Shown here piece after piece: positions 24,425-31,447 of a DNA stretch of 33,652 bases. This DNA comes from Streptomyces sp. NRRL S-118 (GTDB taxonomy: Bacteria > Actinomycetota > Actinomycetes > Streptomycetales > Streptomycetaceae). The position numbers and the translations under genes were made by a program. Numbering within the stretch: the first letter of the stretch is position 1; each line of letters begins with the position of its first letter. Where the stretch lies: positions 142,588 through 176,239 of the forward strand of contig NZ_KL591020.1 of the NCBI RefSeq assembly GCF_000716335.1, given 5' to 3'. The notes beneath the pieces were generated by a model that was not told the DNA's origin, ran no database searches, and worked only from the letters and a program-made list of their open reading frames with translations.

Positions 24425-26721
24425 ATGGAAAACGTTCCTCCGCCCGCCCAGGAGCTGGTGCTCCTCGACCGCGAGCTGGCCCGACTCGATGCGCGCCGTG
24501 CGCAGTTGCTCGCCCGCAGGGCGTGGCTGCTGAGTGTGCTGTACCCGACGACCGCCTCCGCGCCGCCGCCCGCGGCCGTGGAGGCCACGCCCCGCGGCGC
24601 GCAGAACGTCCTGCTCGCACTGGGCGGGTTGCTGCTGGCGGTGGCCGCGGTCGCCTTCACGCTGGTGAGCTGGGGCCACTTGGGCATCGGCGGCCGCGCG
24701 GCGGTGCTCGGTGCCGTGACGGTCGCGGCGCTGGCGGCGCCGGTCGCGCTGCTGCGGCGCGGGCTGGCGTCGACGGCCGAGTCGGTGGCGGCGGTGGGTC
24801 TGCTGCTGACCGTGCTGGACGCGTACGCGCTGCACCGCGTGGCGCTGCCGGGGGCGGACGGCCTGGGGTACGCGGCGGTGGCCTCCGGGGTGCTCGCCGC
24901 GCTGTGGACGGCGTACGGCGTGGGCGCCGGCCGGCTGCGGGTGCCGCTGCCGGCCGCGGTGCTGGCCGGGCAACTGCCGCTGCCGCTGGGCGCGCTCGCC
25001 GCCGGCGCGGAGGCGCTGCCCCTGGCGTGGGCGGCGTTGCTGACGGCGGCCGCCGACGCGGCGCTCGCGCTGTGGGCGCGGCCGGCGGCGGCGGTCCGGA
25101 GGGTGGCCTGCGGCGCGGCGTGCGCGACGGGCGCCTGGGCGGTGCTGTCGGGGGGCCGGCTGTCGCTGGTGGAGGGCGGCGCCGGTCCGGCCGCGCTGCT
25201 GCTGGCCGCGGCGGGCCTGGCGCTGTACGCGGCCTGGCGCACACCGGCGGCGGCGGTGGCGTGCGCCTCCGCGGCGGGCCTCGTGGCGGTGGCGGGGGCG
25301 GGCGGTCTGCTGCGGGAGGCGCTGCCGCAGGGGTGGACGGTCCCGGGCTACCTGGTGTGCGCGGTCGCCGTGGCGGCCGCGGTGCGCCTCGGGCCGGTGC
25401 CGCGCGGAGCCGTGGTGGGGCTGCTGGCCGCGTCGGCGGTGGTGCAGGCGTTGTCGGTGGTGTGGGCGGCGGCTTTCCTGGTGGCTGCGCTGGTGCGGCC
25501 CGGTCAGGGCGTGCCGTGGCCGGTCCCGGTGGTGCTGCTGACGGTCGCCGCGGCCCTGGCGGTGCCCTGGCGGCGTCGGGAGCCCTGTCCCTTCCGGCGG
25601 CCCTGGAGCTGCCGTACACGACGACGGCGGCGGCCCACCTCGTGCTGACGGCCGTGCTGCTGGCCCTGATGGTCCGCCCGGCGGTCCTGACGCGGGGCCT
25701 GCCCGCGCCCGCGGCTCCGGCCGCGACGGCGAAGGATGCCGTGCCGCTGACCGCCCCGGAGGTCCTGGGCCGGGTCGCACTCGTCTGCGCTCTGGTGTCC
25801 GCGGGCGGCGCGGCCCTGGCGGTGGCTGCGCCGGAGACGGCCACGGTCGTGGTGCTGGGGGGCGTCGCCGCGCTGTTCGCGGGCGCCGCGCCGTTCGCGC
25901 GGGGCGCGGTGCGGGCGGTCGCGGCGTGCACCGGGGTCGTCGCGGCGGCCGGCTGCACAGCGGCCGGTTCCGTGCTGGCCTCGCTGCCCGCGCACCACGC
26001 GGCCCTCGCGCTGCTCGCCGTACCGGCCGGCACGGCAGGCGCGGGTGCCCTGCTGCGGCGGCACCCGGTGGCGCTGCCGGTCGAGCTGACCGGTGCCGCC
26101 GTGGCCCTCGCGGCGCTGGCGCTCCCGGTCGCCCGGCCGGCGTACCTGGCGCTGGTGCTCGCGCTGTGCGGGATCCTCGCGTCGGCCACGGCCCTGCGTC
26201 CGGAGCGCCGTCCCGCCGCCGGGTACGCGGCCGCGGCGCTGTTCGTGGCGGCGGCCTGGGTCCGGCTGGCCGTCTCGGAGGTGTCGGCCCCGGAGGCGTA
26301 CGCACTGCCGGTGGCGGTACCCGCGCTCGTGGTGGGCGTGCTGCGCAGGCGGCGCGACCAGGAGGCGTCGTCGTGGACGGCGTACGGCCCGGGGCTCGGC
26401 ACGGCGCTGGTGCCGAGCCTGGTGGCGGCCTGGGGCGACGCGGACTGGCCGCGGCCCCTACTGCTCGGTGCGGGTGCGCTCGCGGTGACCCTGGTGGGCG
26501 CCCGGTGGCGGCTGCAGGCACCGCTGGTGCTGGGCGGCTCGGTGCTCGGCCTGGTAGCACTGCACGAGCTGGCTCCGTACGTCGTGCAGGTCATGGGCGT
26601 GCTGCCGCGCTGGCTGCCGCCGGCCCTGGCGGGTCTGCTGCTGCTCGCGGCGGGCGCGACGTACGAACAGCGGCTGCGGGACGCGCGACGGCTGCGGGAC
26701 GGCCTCGGCCGGATGCGCTGA
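24425..26721 (+). pseudogene. Frameshifted polytopic membrane protein (SCO7613-type)
   Basis: A long Ala/Leu/Val-rich protein with many predicted helices. It starts MENVPPPAQELVLLD, followed by an N-terminal coiled segment (ELARLDARRAQLLARR), and resembles Streptomyces membrane proteins annotated with an SCO7613 C-terminal domain. One frame runs from ATG 24425 to about 25575, and the rest (SLPAALELPYTTTAAAHLVL onward to 26721) is in another frame. Without correction the N-terminal frame stops at 25648, giving about 407 aa. Restoring one base near 25563 would give about 765 aa. The shift lies at a direct repeat GCCCTGGCGG-T-GCCCTGGCGG (25553-25573). It could be a real mutation, a sequencing error or, less likely, programmed. 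No strong SD is seen. Confidence 0.8.
25553..25573 (+). repeat. 10-bp direct repeat at the frameshift site
   Basis: GCCCTGGCGG, one T, then GCCCTGGCGG again. The repeat period is 11 bp. A 12-bp period would keep the reading frame, so loss of a single G between the copies explains the frameshift. Confidence 0.8.
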
Positions 26722-26740
26722 CGCCCCGGTGCGGACATGC

Positions 26741-26777
26741 CGAAGGCCTGGAGACTCGATCGGTCTCCAGGCCTTCG
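26741..26777. terminator. Strong bidirectional terminator
   Basis: A perfect 15-bp stem CGAAGGCCTGGAGAC/GTCTCCAGGCCTTCG with a 7-nt loop, 19 bases past the membrane-protein stop and 10 bases past the convergent tRNA-Val. Confidence 0.88.
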
Positions 26778-26787
26778 ATCCGGGTGG

Positions 26788-26859
26788 TGGGCGATACTGG
26801 GTTCGAACCAGTGACCTCTTCGGTGTGAACGAAGCGCTCTCCCACTGAGCTAATCGCCC
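26788..26859 (-). tRNA. tRNA-Val (anticodon CAC), copy 2
   Basis: 72 nt, identical in every base to the copy at 23762-23833, with the same orientation and the same GGTGGGC/CGCCCGGG flanks for a few bases. All cloverleaf stems are intact. The anticodon loop TTCACAC gives anticodon CAC. A TAATGT box at 26873-26878 on the minus strand is a possible -10. Confidence 0.97.
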
Positions 26860-26887
26860 GGGCGCACCGCAAACATTACCCCATGTC

Positions 26888-26926
26888 GGAGGGCTCCCCC
26901 GCCGCGGGCGGGAGGAGGAGCCCTCC
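26888..26926 (-). terminator. Terminator of the PGPGW protein gene
   Basis: An outer 10-bp stem GGAGGGCTCC/GGAGCCCTCC and an inner 6-bp stem CCCGCC/GGCGGG on a GCG loop, with a 4-nt bulge. It starts 9 bases beyond the stop at 26935. Confidence 0.8.
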
Positions 26927-26934
26927 CTCCGCCG

Positions 26935-27399
26935 TCAGCGGGCGATCTTCCACGGCATGACGATGCCGTACTTCCACACGTAGATCCCGACCAGGACGGC
27001 GATGATCACCAGGCCGACCGTCGTGAGGATGATGTTGCGTCTGCGCACCTTCGGATCCAGCGCCCGCTGCGCCGCCTCCGTCACCTTCCGCTTGGTCCAG
27101 CGCAGCACGAGCTGCGCCCACACGAACTCGGTGGCCCAGATCGCCATGCCGGCGAAGATCACCAGCCAGCCGGGGCCCGGCAGCGGCAGCATGACCACCC
27201 CGGCCCCGACGACGGCGAGACCGACGACGAAGACGCCGACCTGCCAGCTGAGGTGCAGCGTGCGCCGCGCCTTGATGAAGTCGGGGGCGCGCGAACCGAG
27301 CTCCTGCTCGTCCGTCGCGGCCTCCGTCACGTCCCCCGTGGCGGGATGGCGGTCCACCGGCTCGGCGACCCTCCCCCGCTCGTCACTCTCCGCATTCAT
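26935..27399 (-). CDS. TIGR02611/PGPGW family membrane protein
   Basis: A 154-aa membrane protein of unknown function with the PGPGW signature in LPLPGPGWLVIFAGMAIWATEF. An acidic, soluble N-terminus of about 50 residues is followed by two adjacent helices (about residues 54-90), a basic loop (RWTKRKVTEAAQRA), and a C-terminal helix (IILTTVGLVIIAVLVGIYVW). The family is widespread in actinobacteria. The ATG at 27399 has no SD, but TAGGTT lies exactly 7 nt upstream, which fits a leaderless mRNA. Divergent from ssgB. Confidence 0.9.
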   Translation of the reverse strand: MNAESDERGRVAEPVDRHPATGDVTEAATDEQELGSRAPDFIKARRTLHLSWQVGVFVVGLAVVGAGVVMLPLPGPGWLVIFAGMAIWATEFVWAQLVLRWTKRKVTEAAQRALDPKVRRRNIILTTVGLVIIAVLVGIYVWKYGIVMPWKIAR

Positions 27400-27589
27400 G
27401 AGGCCCAACCTACCCGACGGAAGCGCATCACCGGAATGGACGTATAACCACCGGTTACACACCGCCGAACGAGGTAGCTCATCCATCACAAAACAGACAG
27501 AGGGGTTTACAACGACACCGTAGGTGGCATGTCGATTTCGCCGACGTGCGAATCCCCGAGCGCACACTGAGCGAAAGGCCCTGGCGCTT
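27400..27589. promoter_or_regulatory. Divergent promoter region of ssgB and the PGPGW gene
   Basis: This 190-bp gap is noticeably richer in A and T than its surroundings. It contains the TAGGTT box (27407-27412, minus strand). An inverted repeat TAACC-acc-GGTTA lies at 27445-27457. GGTT-N16-GGTAGC (27453-27478) weakly resembles stress/sporulation sigma (sigma-B/sigma-H type, GNNT-N14-16-GGGTAY) promoters. From general knowledge, ssgB in S. coelicolor depends on sigma-H, but the exact promoter cannot be assigned here. Confidence 0.4.
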
Positions 27590-28003
27590 ATGAACACCAC
27601 GGTCAGCTGCGAGCTGCACCTGCGCCTCGTTGTATCGAGCGAGTCCTCACTGCCTGTACCGGCGGGCCTGCGGTATGACACGGCCGATCCCTATGCCGTG
27701 CACGCCACCTTCCACACCGGAGCCGAGGAGACGGTCGAGTGGGTGTTCGCCCGCGACCTTCTCGCCGAGGGGCTGCACCGCCCCACCGGAACCGGCGACG
27801 TCCGCGTCTGGCCGTCTCGCAGTCACGGCCAAGGCGTTGTCTGCATCGCGCTGAGCTCCCCGGAGGGCGAAGCCCTGCTCGAGGCCCCCGCGAGAGCCCT
27901 GGAGTCGTTCCTGAAGCGGACCGACGCCGCGGTACCTCCGGGCACCGAGCACCGACACTTCGACCTCGACACGGAGCTCTCCCACATCCTGGCCGAGAGC
28001 TGA
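27590..28003 (+). CDS. ssgB: Sporulation regulator SsgB (SsgA-like protein)
   Basis: A 137-aa cytosolic SsgA-like protein. In Streptomyces, SsgB marks division sites in aerial hyphae and recruits FtsZ with SsgA, starting sporulation septation. The sequence begins MNTTVSCELHLRLVVSSESS and contains LPVPAGLRYDTADPYAVHATF and VEWVFARDLLAEGLHRPTG, the highly conserved SsgB core. Length matches the family exactly. The ATG at 27590 has GAAAGG about 12 nt upstream. This gene places the organism among sporulating actinomycetes and is essentially invariant within Streptomyces. It ends at a good terminator. Confidence 0.96.
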   Translation: MNTTVSCELHLRLVVSSESSLPVPAGLRYDTADPYAVHATFHTGAEETVEWVFARDLLAEGLHRPTGTGDVRVWPSRSHGQGVVCIALSSPEGEALLEAPARALESFLKRTDAAVPPGTEHRHFDLDTELSHILAES

Positions 28004-28047
28004 CCGGCCACCAGCCGGCACACGCTGAGCCAGGCCCGCAAGCCGCA

Positions 28048-28079
28048 CGGCGCCGTCCGAACTCGGGGCGACGGCGCCG
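28048..28079 (+). terminator. Terminator downstream of ssgB
   Basis: A perfect 10-bp stem CGGCGCCGTC/GACGGCGCCG with a 12-nt loop, 44 bases past the ssgB stop. Confidence 0.72.
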
Positions 28080-28260
28080 CGTGGACAACCCCACACGGCC
28101 CTCCACCGGCCACCGGCACGGACACCTGCGCCGTCACCGCGGAAACCACCGCTGTGACGGCGCGGTCGCGTTCCCGCTCCCGCGCGCGAACCGACCGCTC
28201 GGGCCTCCGGCGGGGTGCCCGCGGGCCGGGACGCCCGGGGGCGCGCCGCCCGGGAGCCGC

Positions 28261-28266
28261 TAGAGT
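28261..28266 (+). promoter_or_regulatory. -10 box for the CGNR gene
   Basis: TAGAGT. An ATG lies 8 nt downstream (28275), compatible with a leaderless start. The SD-preceded GTG at 28320 would instead have a leader of about 47 nt. No clear -35 is seen. Confidence 0.45.
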
Positions 28267-28319
28267 CTGCGCACATGCGTCGGGCACCCGCCCGCGGCAG
28301 CAGGCCAGGGAGCGAATTC

Positions 28320-28880
28320 GTGCTGATCCCTCACGACACCCGGATCGCCCTCGACACCGTCGTCGATCTGATGAACACCGCACCGGAAGGCGGCCGGGGC
28401 GACGAGCTCGGGGACGTCGCGGCGCTGTACGCGTTCGTGCGGAGCCACAACGTCAGCGGCGTCGGCGAGCTGGGCGCGCAGGACCTGAAGGCGGTGCAGG
28501 ACGTACGGAAACGGTTCACCGATGTCTTCGCGGCGCCGGACGCCCGCGCCGCCGCCGCGCTGATCAACCAGCTGGTGGCGGCGGCCGGCACCACGCCGCA
28601 GCTCACCGATCACGACGGCTACGACTGGCACGTGCACTACTTCGCGCCGGGCGCGTCGGTCGCCGACCACCTGGCCGCCGACTGCGGCATGGCCCTCGCG
28701 TTCATCCTGGTCGCGGGCGAGCGGGAGCGGCTGCGCCGCTGCGAGGCCCCGGACTGCGGCCGGGCCTTCGTCGACCTGTCGCGCAACCGCTCGCGCCGCT
28801 ACTGCGACAGCCGTACGTGCGGTAACCGCCTGCACGTGGCGGCGTACCGGGCCCGCCGCAAGGAGGCCACGTCCGGCTGA
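28320..28880 (+). CDS. CGNR zinc-finger domain protein, putative transcriptional regulator
   Basis: A 186-aa protein with an N-terminal ABATE-type stress-response domain (from IALDTVVDLMNTAP; the conserved LVNT-like motif is DLMNT) and a C-terminal CGNR zinc finger. The four cysteines are visible: C141-x4-C146 (CEAPDC) and C162-x4-C167 (CDSRTC), followed by GNR (168-170) and a basic helix HVAAYRARRK. Such proteins are taken to be DNA-binding regulators. The ligand and targets are unknown. The GTG at 28320 has GGGAG 7 nt upstream. ATG 28275 is an in-frame alternative that would add 15 residues (201 aa). Confidence 0.9.
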   Translation: MLIPHDTRIALDTVVDLMNTAPEGGRGDELGDVAALYAFVRSHNVSGVGELGAQDLKAVQDVRKRFTDVFAAPDARAAAALINQLVAAAGTTPQLTDHDGYDWHVHYFAPGASVADHLAADCGMALAFILVAGERERLRRCEAPDCGRAFVDLSRNRSRRYCDSRTCGNRLHVAAYRARRKEATSG

Positions 28881-28890
28881 GCCGTCGCGC

Positions 28891-29058
28891 TCACAGCAGG
28901 AACAGGTCATGGACGGCCGCCATCAGCAGCAGGCATCCGATCACCCCGAGGAAGATCATCAGCGGGGGCTGGGAGAGCGCGAACAGACAGCCGCGCGGCT
29001 CCTGGGTCGGGGCGGGGTCGGTCCCCCGCGAGGTATCCAGCATCTCGGGGCCGATCAT
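28891..29058 (-). CDS. Small single-pass membrane protein
   Basis: A peptide of about 55 aa: a polar N-terminus (MIGPEMLDTSRGTDPAP), a CLFALSQPP turn, and one C-terminal membrane helix (LMIFLGVIGCLLLMAAVHDLF). I do not know a named family. The clean helix and the codon pattern suggest a real gene. Starts at 29058 and 29043 are both possible and neither has a clear SD. It converges with the CGNR gene, 10 bases apart. Confidence 0.6.
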   Translation of the reverse strand: MIGPEMLDTSRGTDPAPTQEPRGCLFALSQPPLMIFLGVIGCLLLMAAVHDLFLL

Positions 29059-29160
29059 CGCGCACACGACGGCCCGGACACCGGCCAAAGGCATGCGCAA
29101 CACGCCTGAGGGTGACGCCGGTTCGCCGGATCAGGCGCCACGTGTGGTAATGCGGTCCGC

Positions 29161-29282
29161 GACCCCGCGACCCCGCGACCCCGCGACCCCGCGACCCCGC
29201 GTCTCCTCGGACCCGGTGACCCGGGGATCCTGTGGCCCCGCGTCTCCTCGGACCCGGTGACCCGGTGACCCTGTGGCCCCGC
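29161..29282. repeat. Tandem-repeat block: five 8-bp units then two 41-bp units
   Basis: Five exact copies of GACCCCGC occupy 29161-29200. Two 41-bp units follow (29201-29241 and 29242-29282), each beginning GTCTCCTCGGACCCGGTGAC and differing at only two positions. A degenerate third start (GGCTCCTCAG) adjoins. The block lies 6 bases beyond the stop of the minus-strand membrane gene at 29289 and is outside coding sequence. It looks like a minisatellite, likely variable in copy number between strains. Confidence 0.92.
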
Positions 29283-29288
29283 GGCTCC

Positions 29289-29738
29289 TCAGATGCCGTG
29301 CTTCCTGAGGATGGCCTCGATGTCGCTGAAGTCGTCGGCGGGGGCGGCTGCCCGCTCCTGCTCGCGGGCCGGCCGGCCCGCGGCCGGCCTGCTCCCGGCG
29401 CCCGCCGCTCCCCCGGCACCCGCGCCCAGCGAGGGCGCCGACGCGGCCGGAGCGACCGCGTCCGGCTGCGGAGCCCGGCCGGCCCGGCGCCGCTCGACGG
29501 CCCGGGTGGTCATGAACAGCAGCCACGACACCCCCAGCACACCGAAGCCGGCCCAGGCCACCGGGCTGAAAGCCGTCCGGGCCAGCCACTCCACGGCCCC
29601 GGTCATCACCAGCCCGAGCGGCACGAGTGCGTAGGCCACGATCCGGGCGGCGGCGAGGAACCGCTTGCGGTACGCGGCGACGGCCGCGACGCCCAACCCT
29701 GCCGCGGCCACGGCGGCGCAAATGGTCTCGGCAAGCAT
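29289..29738 (-). CDS. Conserved membrane protein, function unknown
   Basis: A 149-aa protein with three predicted membrane helices (about residues 4-23, 33-51 and 58-76). A long Ala/Gly/Pro-rich cytoplasmic tail follows, ending in a distinctive acidic motif, DDFSDIEAILRKHGI. I do not recognise a characterised family. The terminal motif resembles a short docking helix. The ATG at 29738 has a strong SD (GGAGG, 5 nt), so longer upstream readings are rejected. Its stop is immediately followed by the tandem-repeat block. Confidence 0.85.
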   Translation of the reverse strand: MLAETICAAVAAAGLGVAAVAAYRKRFLAAARIVAYALVPLGLVMTGAVEWLARTAFSPVAWAGFGVLGVSWLLFMTTRAVERRRAGRAPQPDAVAPAASAPSLGAGAGGAAGAGSRPAAGRPAREQERAAAPADDFSDIEAILRKHGI

Positions 29739-29896
29739 CCGGTCCTCCAGGCGTGGGCGGGGGCGATACGTCCCTTCCATCCTGCACCGGGCGGCGGTGC
29801 GGCGGCCACGGTCCCCGCGGAACGTCAGGGAGATCTCCGGGACGGCCTCGTCCCCCGGGGCGATCAAGGCCCGGTTGGGGTGTCCGCCGCGCTCCT

Positions 29897-29910
29897 GGGA
29901 GACTGCTCCC
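29897..29910 (+). promoter_or_regulatory. Hairpin covering the SD of the DsbA-like gene
   Basis: GGGAG (29897-29901) is the only SD for the start at 29911. It is exactly complementary to CTCCC (29906-29910), which touches the ATG, with an ACTG loop. A competing pair CTCC/GGAG (29892-29901) also exists. The structure could hold translation low or make it conditional. Confidence 0.45.
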
Positions 29911-30441
29911 ATGAGTGACTCCACCCCCGACCGCACCTCCGAACCCGTCGTCCTCGACGTCTGGTGCGAGCTCCAGTGCCCCGACTGTCATGCCGCCCTG
30001 GACGACGTGCGGGCCCTCCGGGCCCGTTACGGCGACCGGATGGAGCTGCGGCTGCGGCACTTCCCGCTGGAGAAGCACCGGCACGCCTACGCCGCGGCGC
30101 AGGCCGCCGAGGAAGCGGTGGCCCAGGGCAAGGGCTGGGCGTACGCGGAGGCCGTGCTGGCGAGGACCGGGGAGCTGGCGGCCAGGGGCGAGCCGGTGCT
30201 CCTCGAGGTGGCGGCCGAACTGGGACTGGACGCGGAGGAGTTCGACACGGCCCTGATCGACGGCCGGCACCTGCTGATCGTCGACGCCGACCAGGCGGAG
30301 GGCACGGCGATCGGCGTCACCGGCACGCCCACGTACGTCATCGGCGGCGAGCGGCTGGACGGCGGCAAGAGCCAGGAGGGGCTGCGCGGGCGCATCGAGG
30401 AGATCGCCGACCGGCTCCTGGCCGAGCAGGGCAGGGCGTAG
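29911..30441 (+). CDS. DsbA family oxidoreductase (thioredoxin fold)
   Basis: A 176-aa cytosolic thioredoxin-fold protein of the DsbA/FrnE branch. The redox motif is C23-P-D-C26, preceded by two further cysteines (C19 and the CELQC arrangement). The cis-proline is P140 in GVTGTPTYVIGG. A helical insertion lies between them. There is no signal peptide, so it probably acts inside the cell on thiols or as a glutathione/mycothiol-type isomerase or oxidoreductase. The ATG at 29911 follows GGGAG at 9 nt. Divergent from the three-helix membrane protein (172-bp gap) and convergent with the GNAT gene. Confidence 0.92.
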   Translation: MSDSTPDRTSEPVVLDVWCELQCPDCHAALDDVRALRARYGDRMELRLRHFPLEKHRHAYAAAQAAEEAVAQGKGWAYAEAVLARTGELAARGEPVLLEVAAELGLDAEEFDTALIDGRHLLIVDADQAEGTAIGVTGTPTYVIGGERLDGGKSQEGLRGRIEEIADRLLAEQGRA

Positions 30442-30491
30442 GGCCTGTCCTCCGGATCCAGCCGGGCGCGCGGGGTCCGACGCAGAAGACA

Positions 30492-30509
30492 GGCCCCGGG
30501 TCCGGGGCC
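30492..30509. terminator. Hairpins between convergent dsbA-like and GNAT genes
   Basis: GGCCCC/GGGGCC around a GGGTCC loop (30492-30509). A wider 9-bp inverted repeat GGGCCTGTC (30441-30449) / GACAGGCCC (30488-30496) overlaps it. Either could end both convergent transcripts. Confidence 0.5.
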
Positions 30510-30571
30510 CTGGGGGCTGAGCGTCGTCCGGCCGCCGGGCCGACCGGATGTCCGGGGACACGGCCCAGGCC

Positions 30572-31411
30572 CTACAGCAGGTGCTTGAAGCTGTTGATGT
30601 GCGTCGTCCGGTAGCCGAGCGACTCGTACAGCCGCAGGGCCGGGGTGTTGTCCGCGAAGACGTGGAGCGCGATCACGTCCAGGCCCCGGCCGCGGGCGGT
30701 CCGCTCGGCGAGGAGCATCAGCGCGCGGCCGTACCCCTTGCCGCGCACGGCGCCGGCGACCTCGATGTCGTACACGTACGCCTCCCGCACGCCGGGGGCC
30801 GGCTCCCGCTGCCCGGTCCACAGACGACCGGCGACGGCGCCGTTCTCGACCACGACGTGGAAGGCGGCACCTTCGGTGGCGAGGCCGTCGGGCAGCGCCT
30901 CCCGGTGGCTCGCCTCCGACTTCGCCCGGGCCGCCGCTTCGGGTACGCCGCGCTCGATCCACTGACGGGCGAAGGTCTCCCGGGCCGTGGCGTGCCAGTC
31001 CTCGAACTCGGCCGCGGTCATGGGCCGGAGCGTCACGCCCTCGGGCAGGGCGGGCGCCGTGCCCCCGAGCCGCTTGGCCATGTTGCGGCTGCGCTCGGTG
31101 TAGCCGAGCGCGTCCGCCATCCGCAGCGCGACCGCCGCTCCGGCCGGCACGGAGATCTGGACCTGGCGGCAGCCCCAGCCGCGCAGCACCTCCTCGGCGG
31201 CGAGCGCGGCCACGGTCCCGCGCCCCCGGCCGCGGTCCGGCTCGTCGATCTCCAGCGAGCGGATCACGCCGATCGCGGGCCCGAAGCCGGGCATCGTGCC
31301 GAGCTCGACCCCGCCCACCGGACGGCTGTTCACGCAGACGTCGTACGAGCGGGAACGGGTGCCGTCGGGGCTCTGCTGAAGCGGCCCGGTCGGCCGCAGG
31401 GTGGTGGTCAT
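30572..31411 (-). CDS. GNAT acetyltransferase with two tandem domains
   Basis: A 279-aa protein with two GNAT folds. The N-terminal domain has DRGRGRGTVAALAAEEVL (acetyl-CoA loop) and VALRMADALGY. The C-terminal domain has AGAVRGKGYGRALMLLAE and NTPALRLYESLGYRTT. The C-terminal copy carries the more canonical R/Q-x-x-G-x-G/A loop and is likely catalytic. The architecture recalls mycothiol synthase and related N-acetyltransferases, but the gene is not clearly mshD, and the substrate is unknown. The ATG at 31411 lacks an SD. TAGTAC is 7 nt upstream, which suggests a leaderless mRNA. Confidence 0.9.
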   Translation of the reverse strand: MTTTLRPTGPLQQSPDGTRSRSYDVCVNSRPVGGVELGTMPGFGPAIGVIRSLEIDEPDRGRGRGTVAALAAEEVLRGWGCRQVQISVPAGAAVALRMADALGYTERSRNMAKRLGGTAPALPEGVTLRPMTAAEFEDWHATARETFARQWIERGVPEAAARAKSEASHREALPDGLATEGAAFHVVVENGAVAGRLWTGQREPAPGVREAYVYDIEVAGAVRGKGYGRALMLLAERTARGRGLDVIALHVFADNTPALRLYESLGYRTTHINSFKHLL

Positions 31412-31418
31412 CGGTGGT

Positions 31419-31424
31419 GTACTA
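31419..31424 (-). promoter_or_regulatory. -10 box of a likely leaderless GNAT promoter
   Basis: TAGTAC on the minus strand, then 7 nt, then ATG at 31411. It sits inside an imperfect palindrome (GGTGGTGTACTACC). Confidence 0.4.
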
Positions 31425-31447
31425 CCCACCGCACGGCCGGATCTGCG

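Larger units (their letters stand above)
28004..28319. other. Non-coding gap between ssgB and the CGNR gene
   Basis: A 316-bp stretch with no credible gene. It holds the ssgB terminator at 28048-28079 and TAGAGT (28261-28266), a good -10 box for the CGNR gene. The middle is GC-rich without recognisable features. Confidence 0.65.

Noticed and set aside
25553..25600. Programmed ribosomal frameshifting in the membrane protein gene
   Set aside because: The sequence at the switch (GTG CCC TGG) is not a recognisable slippery heptamer and no SD-like stimulator or pseudoknot is evident. A one-base loss at a direct repeat is simpler.
23762..26859. Integrated element bounded by tRNA att sites
   Set aside because: Both tRNAs are complete, and the segment holds no integrase, excisionase or mobility gene.
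29161..29282. CRISPR array
   Set aside because: Repeats are contiguous 8-bp and 41-bp units without spacers, and no cas genes are present.
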